DNA from: Pseudarthrobacter defluvii
Lineage (GTDB): Bacteria > Actinomycetota > Actinomycetes > Actinomycetales > Micrococcaceae
Length of the DNA: 64,000 nucleotides
Direction: 5' to 3'
Assembly: GCF_030323865.1 (NCBI RefSeq)
Contig: NZ_CP066362.1
Location: 2,480,001 to 2,544,000, forward strand
Shown: in pieces, positions 62,594 through 64,000 of the stretch
How positions within the stretch are numbered: position 1 is the stretch's first letter
How the letters are laid out: the number at the start of each line of letters is the position of its first letter
Made by a program: the position numbers and the translations under genes
The notes under the pieces: generated by a model
The model's input: the letters and a program-made list of their open reading frames with translations, nothing else
What the model was told of the DNA's origin: nothing
Database searches by the model: none

Positions 62594-64000
62594 TCAGGTG
62601 ACCAATTTGCGGACCAGGCGGGCGCCCTGTGCCAGGGACAGGCCCGGGAGGTAGGCCCGGGTCAGCGCGCGGCCGATGGCGGGCAGGTGCAGCGGGTCCT
62701 GGTAATACAGGTAGAGCGCCCGATACTCCGGCTTGAATCTCGATTTGAACGCCGCCAGGGAGCGGAAGCCATAGACCGGTTCAAGCGCGTGGCCTACCAG
62801 GTCCAGGATCCTGACGAGGTTCTGCGCGCCCTCGTCGGTGGCGCCCGCTTCCGTGCTTTCGTCCGCCGTCCCCGTATCGTCCACGGCGTCTCCCGTCCCC
62901 GGCTGCATGTCCGGGCGGCTGGCCAGCGGGGAGCCGGACAAGGAGATCATGTCCACCGAGTCCCGTAGCTCGAGGACAGCCGAGGCGATCAGGAACTCCA
63001 TCACGCCCGGGAATCCCTCGCTGCCGCGGCGCATGACGTCCAGCGTCCGGCTGACCAGCCGCCCGCCGTCGTACACGGGCAGCCAACTGGTCACGCCGTG
63101 GACCGTGCCGTTGCCGTCCACAGCCAGGCAGCAGAGGACTTCCTCGTCATCGAGCTCGTCCACTCCCCCAAGCGTGAAGCCCATTTCCGGAACCGATTTG
63201 GTGGCCGCCCACTCCTCGGACACTTCGTTCAGCCGCGACCGCAGCGCCGGCGGCAGCGAGTGGTACGAGCCCCAGACCGCGTGGACGCCCAGCTTCGCCG
63301 CGCGGTTCAGGGCGGTCCGGACGTTCTGCCACTCTTTGCCCTTGAACTCGAGCTCATCCAGCGCCAGCCGGGTCTCCTGGGCAACGGCCACGCGGGAAAA
63401 ACCACGTTCCCGGAGCGCCGGCCACATGGTGTCGTCGCAGGAGTAGAGCGCCGGCACCAGTGCCTGGCTGCGGCAGTAGTCCAGGAATCCCTCGGTCACT
63501 CTCTGCTCAGCCCCGCGGTCGCCGATCGCACCGCCCAGGGTCAACGCCACGGTCCCATGCTGTTGGAACGCCATTCCACCTGCACCGTCGGGGCTGAACC
63601 AGTAGGTGTTGGGCTCCCAGAGTGCCATCCATGACAGTGGGCCGCCGCCCTGGTGGAGCAGGTCCCGGGCGCGGTCCCGGTCCTGCCGCCCGAAGTTGAG
63701 GCCGTGGTGCCGGCCCACCAGAACCCACCACACGGCCACCAGGGCTACCAGCCAGAACACCGGACCCGAGTAGGCGAACAACAAGGCTTCTGCGCTGTCC
63801 TGCTCGGGGAAGACCCGCCGGAAATGCTGGGGAATGGGCACCGGAACGTACTGCCGGGCCAGCTCGGCGAAGAGCCCCAGCAAGCCTCCGTCGCGGGCCA
63901 GTCCCCCGGACCAGAACCAGGCCACGGTGTAGGAGCCGGCCAGGGCAAGCCAGGTTCCGCAGACCACGGCACCGAGCACGCGCCGGGCGCCGGGACGGGT
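62594..64000 (-). CDS. mprF: Phosphatidylglycerol lysyltransferase/flippase MprF-type, C-terminal part
   Basis: The visible 469 codons include hydrophobic helices (about the first 90 residues) and then the DUF2156 aminoacyl-transferase domain: YWFSPDGAGGMAFQQHG, GGAIGDRGAEQRVTEGFLDYC, WQNVRTALNRAAKLGV, GVTSWLPVYDGGRLVSRTLDVMRRGSEG (in pieces) and LAAFKSRFKPEYRALYLYY. MprF adds lysine or another amino acid to phosphatidylglycerol and flips it outward, lowering surface charge and resisting cationic peptides. A 46-residue Asp/Gly/Thr insert lies near 62830-62920. The N-terminus is beyond position 64000. Confidence 0.92.
   Translation of the reverse strand, partial: TRPGARRVLGAVVCGTWLALAGSYTVAWFWSGGLARDGGLLGLFAELARQYVPVPIPQHFRRVFPEQDSAEALLFAYSGPVFWLVALVAVWWVLVGRHHGLNFGRQDRDRARDLLHQGGGPLSWMALWEPNTYWFSPDGAGGMAFQQHGTVALTLGGAIGDRGAEQRVTEGFLDYCRSQALVPALYSCDDTMWPALRERGFSRVAVAQETRLALDELEFKGKEWQNVRTALNRAAKLGVHAVWGSYHSLPPALRSRLNEVSEEWAATKSVPEMGFTLGGVDELDDEEVLCCLAVDGNGTVHGVTSWLPVYDGGRLVSRTLDVMRRGSEGFPGVMEFLIASAVLELRDSVDMISLSGSPLASRPDMQPGTGDAVDDTGTADESTEAGATDEGAQNLVRILDLVGHALEPVYGFRSLAAFKSRFKPEYRALYLYYQDPLHLPAIGRALTRAYLPGLSLAQGARLVRKLVT

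Overview
This window is a chromosomal stretch from a high-GC Gram-positive bacterium, most likely a member of the Micrococcaceae close to Arthrobacter/Pseudarthrobacter. That placement is an inference from the high-GC sequence, from actinobacterial markers (NucS, the clpS-DUF2017-murI block, DUF3039, a sunset-domain protein, NrtR), and from many leaderless genes with a TANNNT -10 box 6-7 nt before the start codon. Most of the window is ordinary core genome. I see no rRNA, prophage, transposase or CRISPR array.

Layout. 1-6 kb: the N-terminal part of ilvD (minus), a sunset-domain membrane protein, an overlapping PQQ-type sugar dehydrogenase lipoprotein, tRNA-Lys(CTT), an array of about 0.7 kb of 62-bp palindromes, a MarR regulator divergent from a Bcp-type peroxiredoxin, tRNA-Leu(TAG) and a fasciclin lipoprotein. 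6-17.9 kb: a peptide-type ABC substrate-binding lipoprotein, malate:quinone oxidoreductase, a large RND pump, a luciferase-like monooxygenase with its own MarR regulator and a perfect palindromic operator, a transglutaminase-like protein, a lipoprotein, DUF1684 and GtrA. 17.9-23.8 kb: a tight minus-strand NAD operon, nrtR-nadA-nadB-nadC-cysteine desulfurase, led by its own NUDIX-family repressor. 24-31 kb: an APC permease, an alpha/beta hydrolase, a phosphoribosyltransferase, an MHS-family transporter divergent from an IclR regulator, and an MFS exporter with an unusual hairpin/mini-ORF leader.

31-40 kb: sbcC-sbcD, an aquaporin, an ADP-ribosylglycohydrolase, DUF4395, an exonuclease-BRCT protein and DedA. 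40-46.7 kb: the conserved minus-strand set clpS-DUF2017-murI-MBL phosphodiesterase-rph-rdgB, back to back with the NAD salvage genes pncB-pncA. 46.7-54 kb: a DEAD-type helicase, DUF3039, nagB, an ABC exporter pair and an Na+/H+ antiporter carrying a UBP zinc finger. 54-64 kb: DUF3253, an old yellow enzyme, a CnoX-like thioredoxin/TPR protein, a large two-module membrane protein, an AI-2E family permease, a hydrolase, a small zinc-binding protein divergent from nucS (mismatch repair nuclease), a cold-shock protein with a long leader, and the C-terminal part of MprF.

Themes. NAD supply (de novo and salvage) recurs. DNA repair is represented by SbcCD, NucS and the exonuclease. Many genes sit in back-to-back pairs with very short shared promoters. 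The least explained structures are the palindrome array at 3.4-4.0 kb, the MFS leader at 31.0 kb, and the sugar dehydrogenase whose signal-peptide region contains the upstream gene's terminator.
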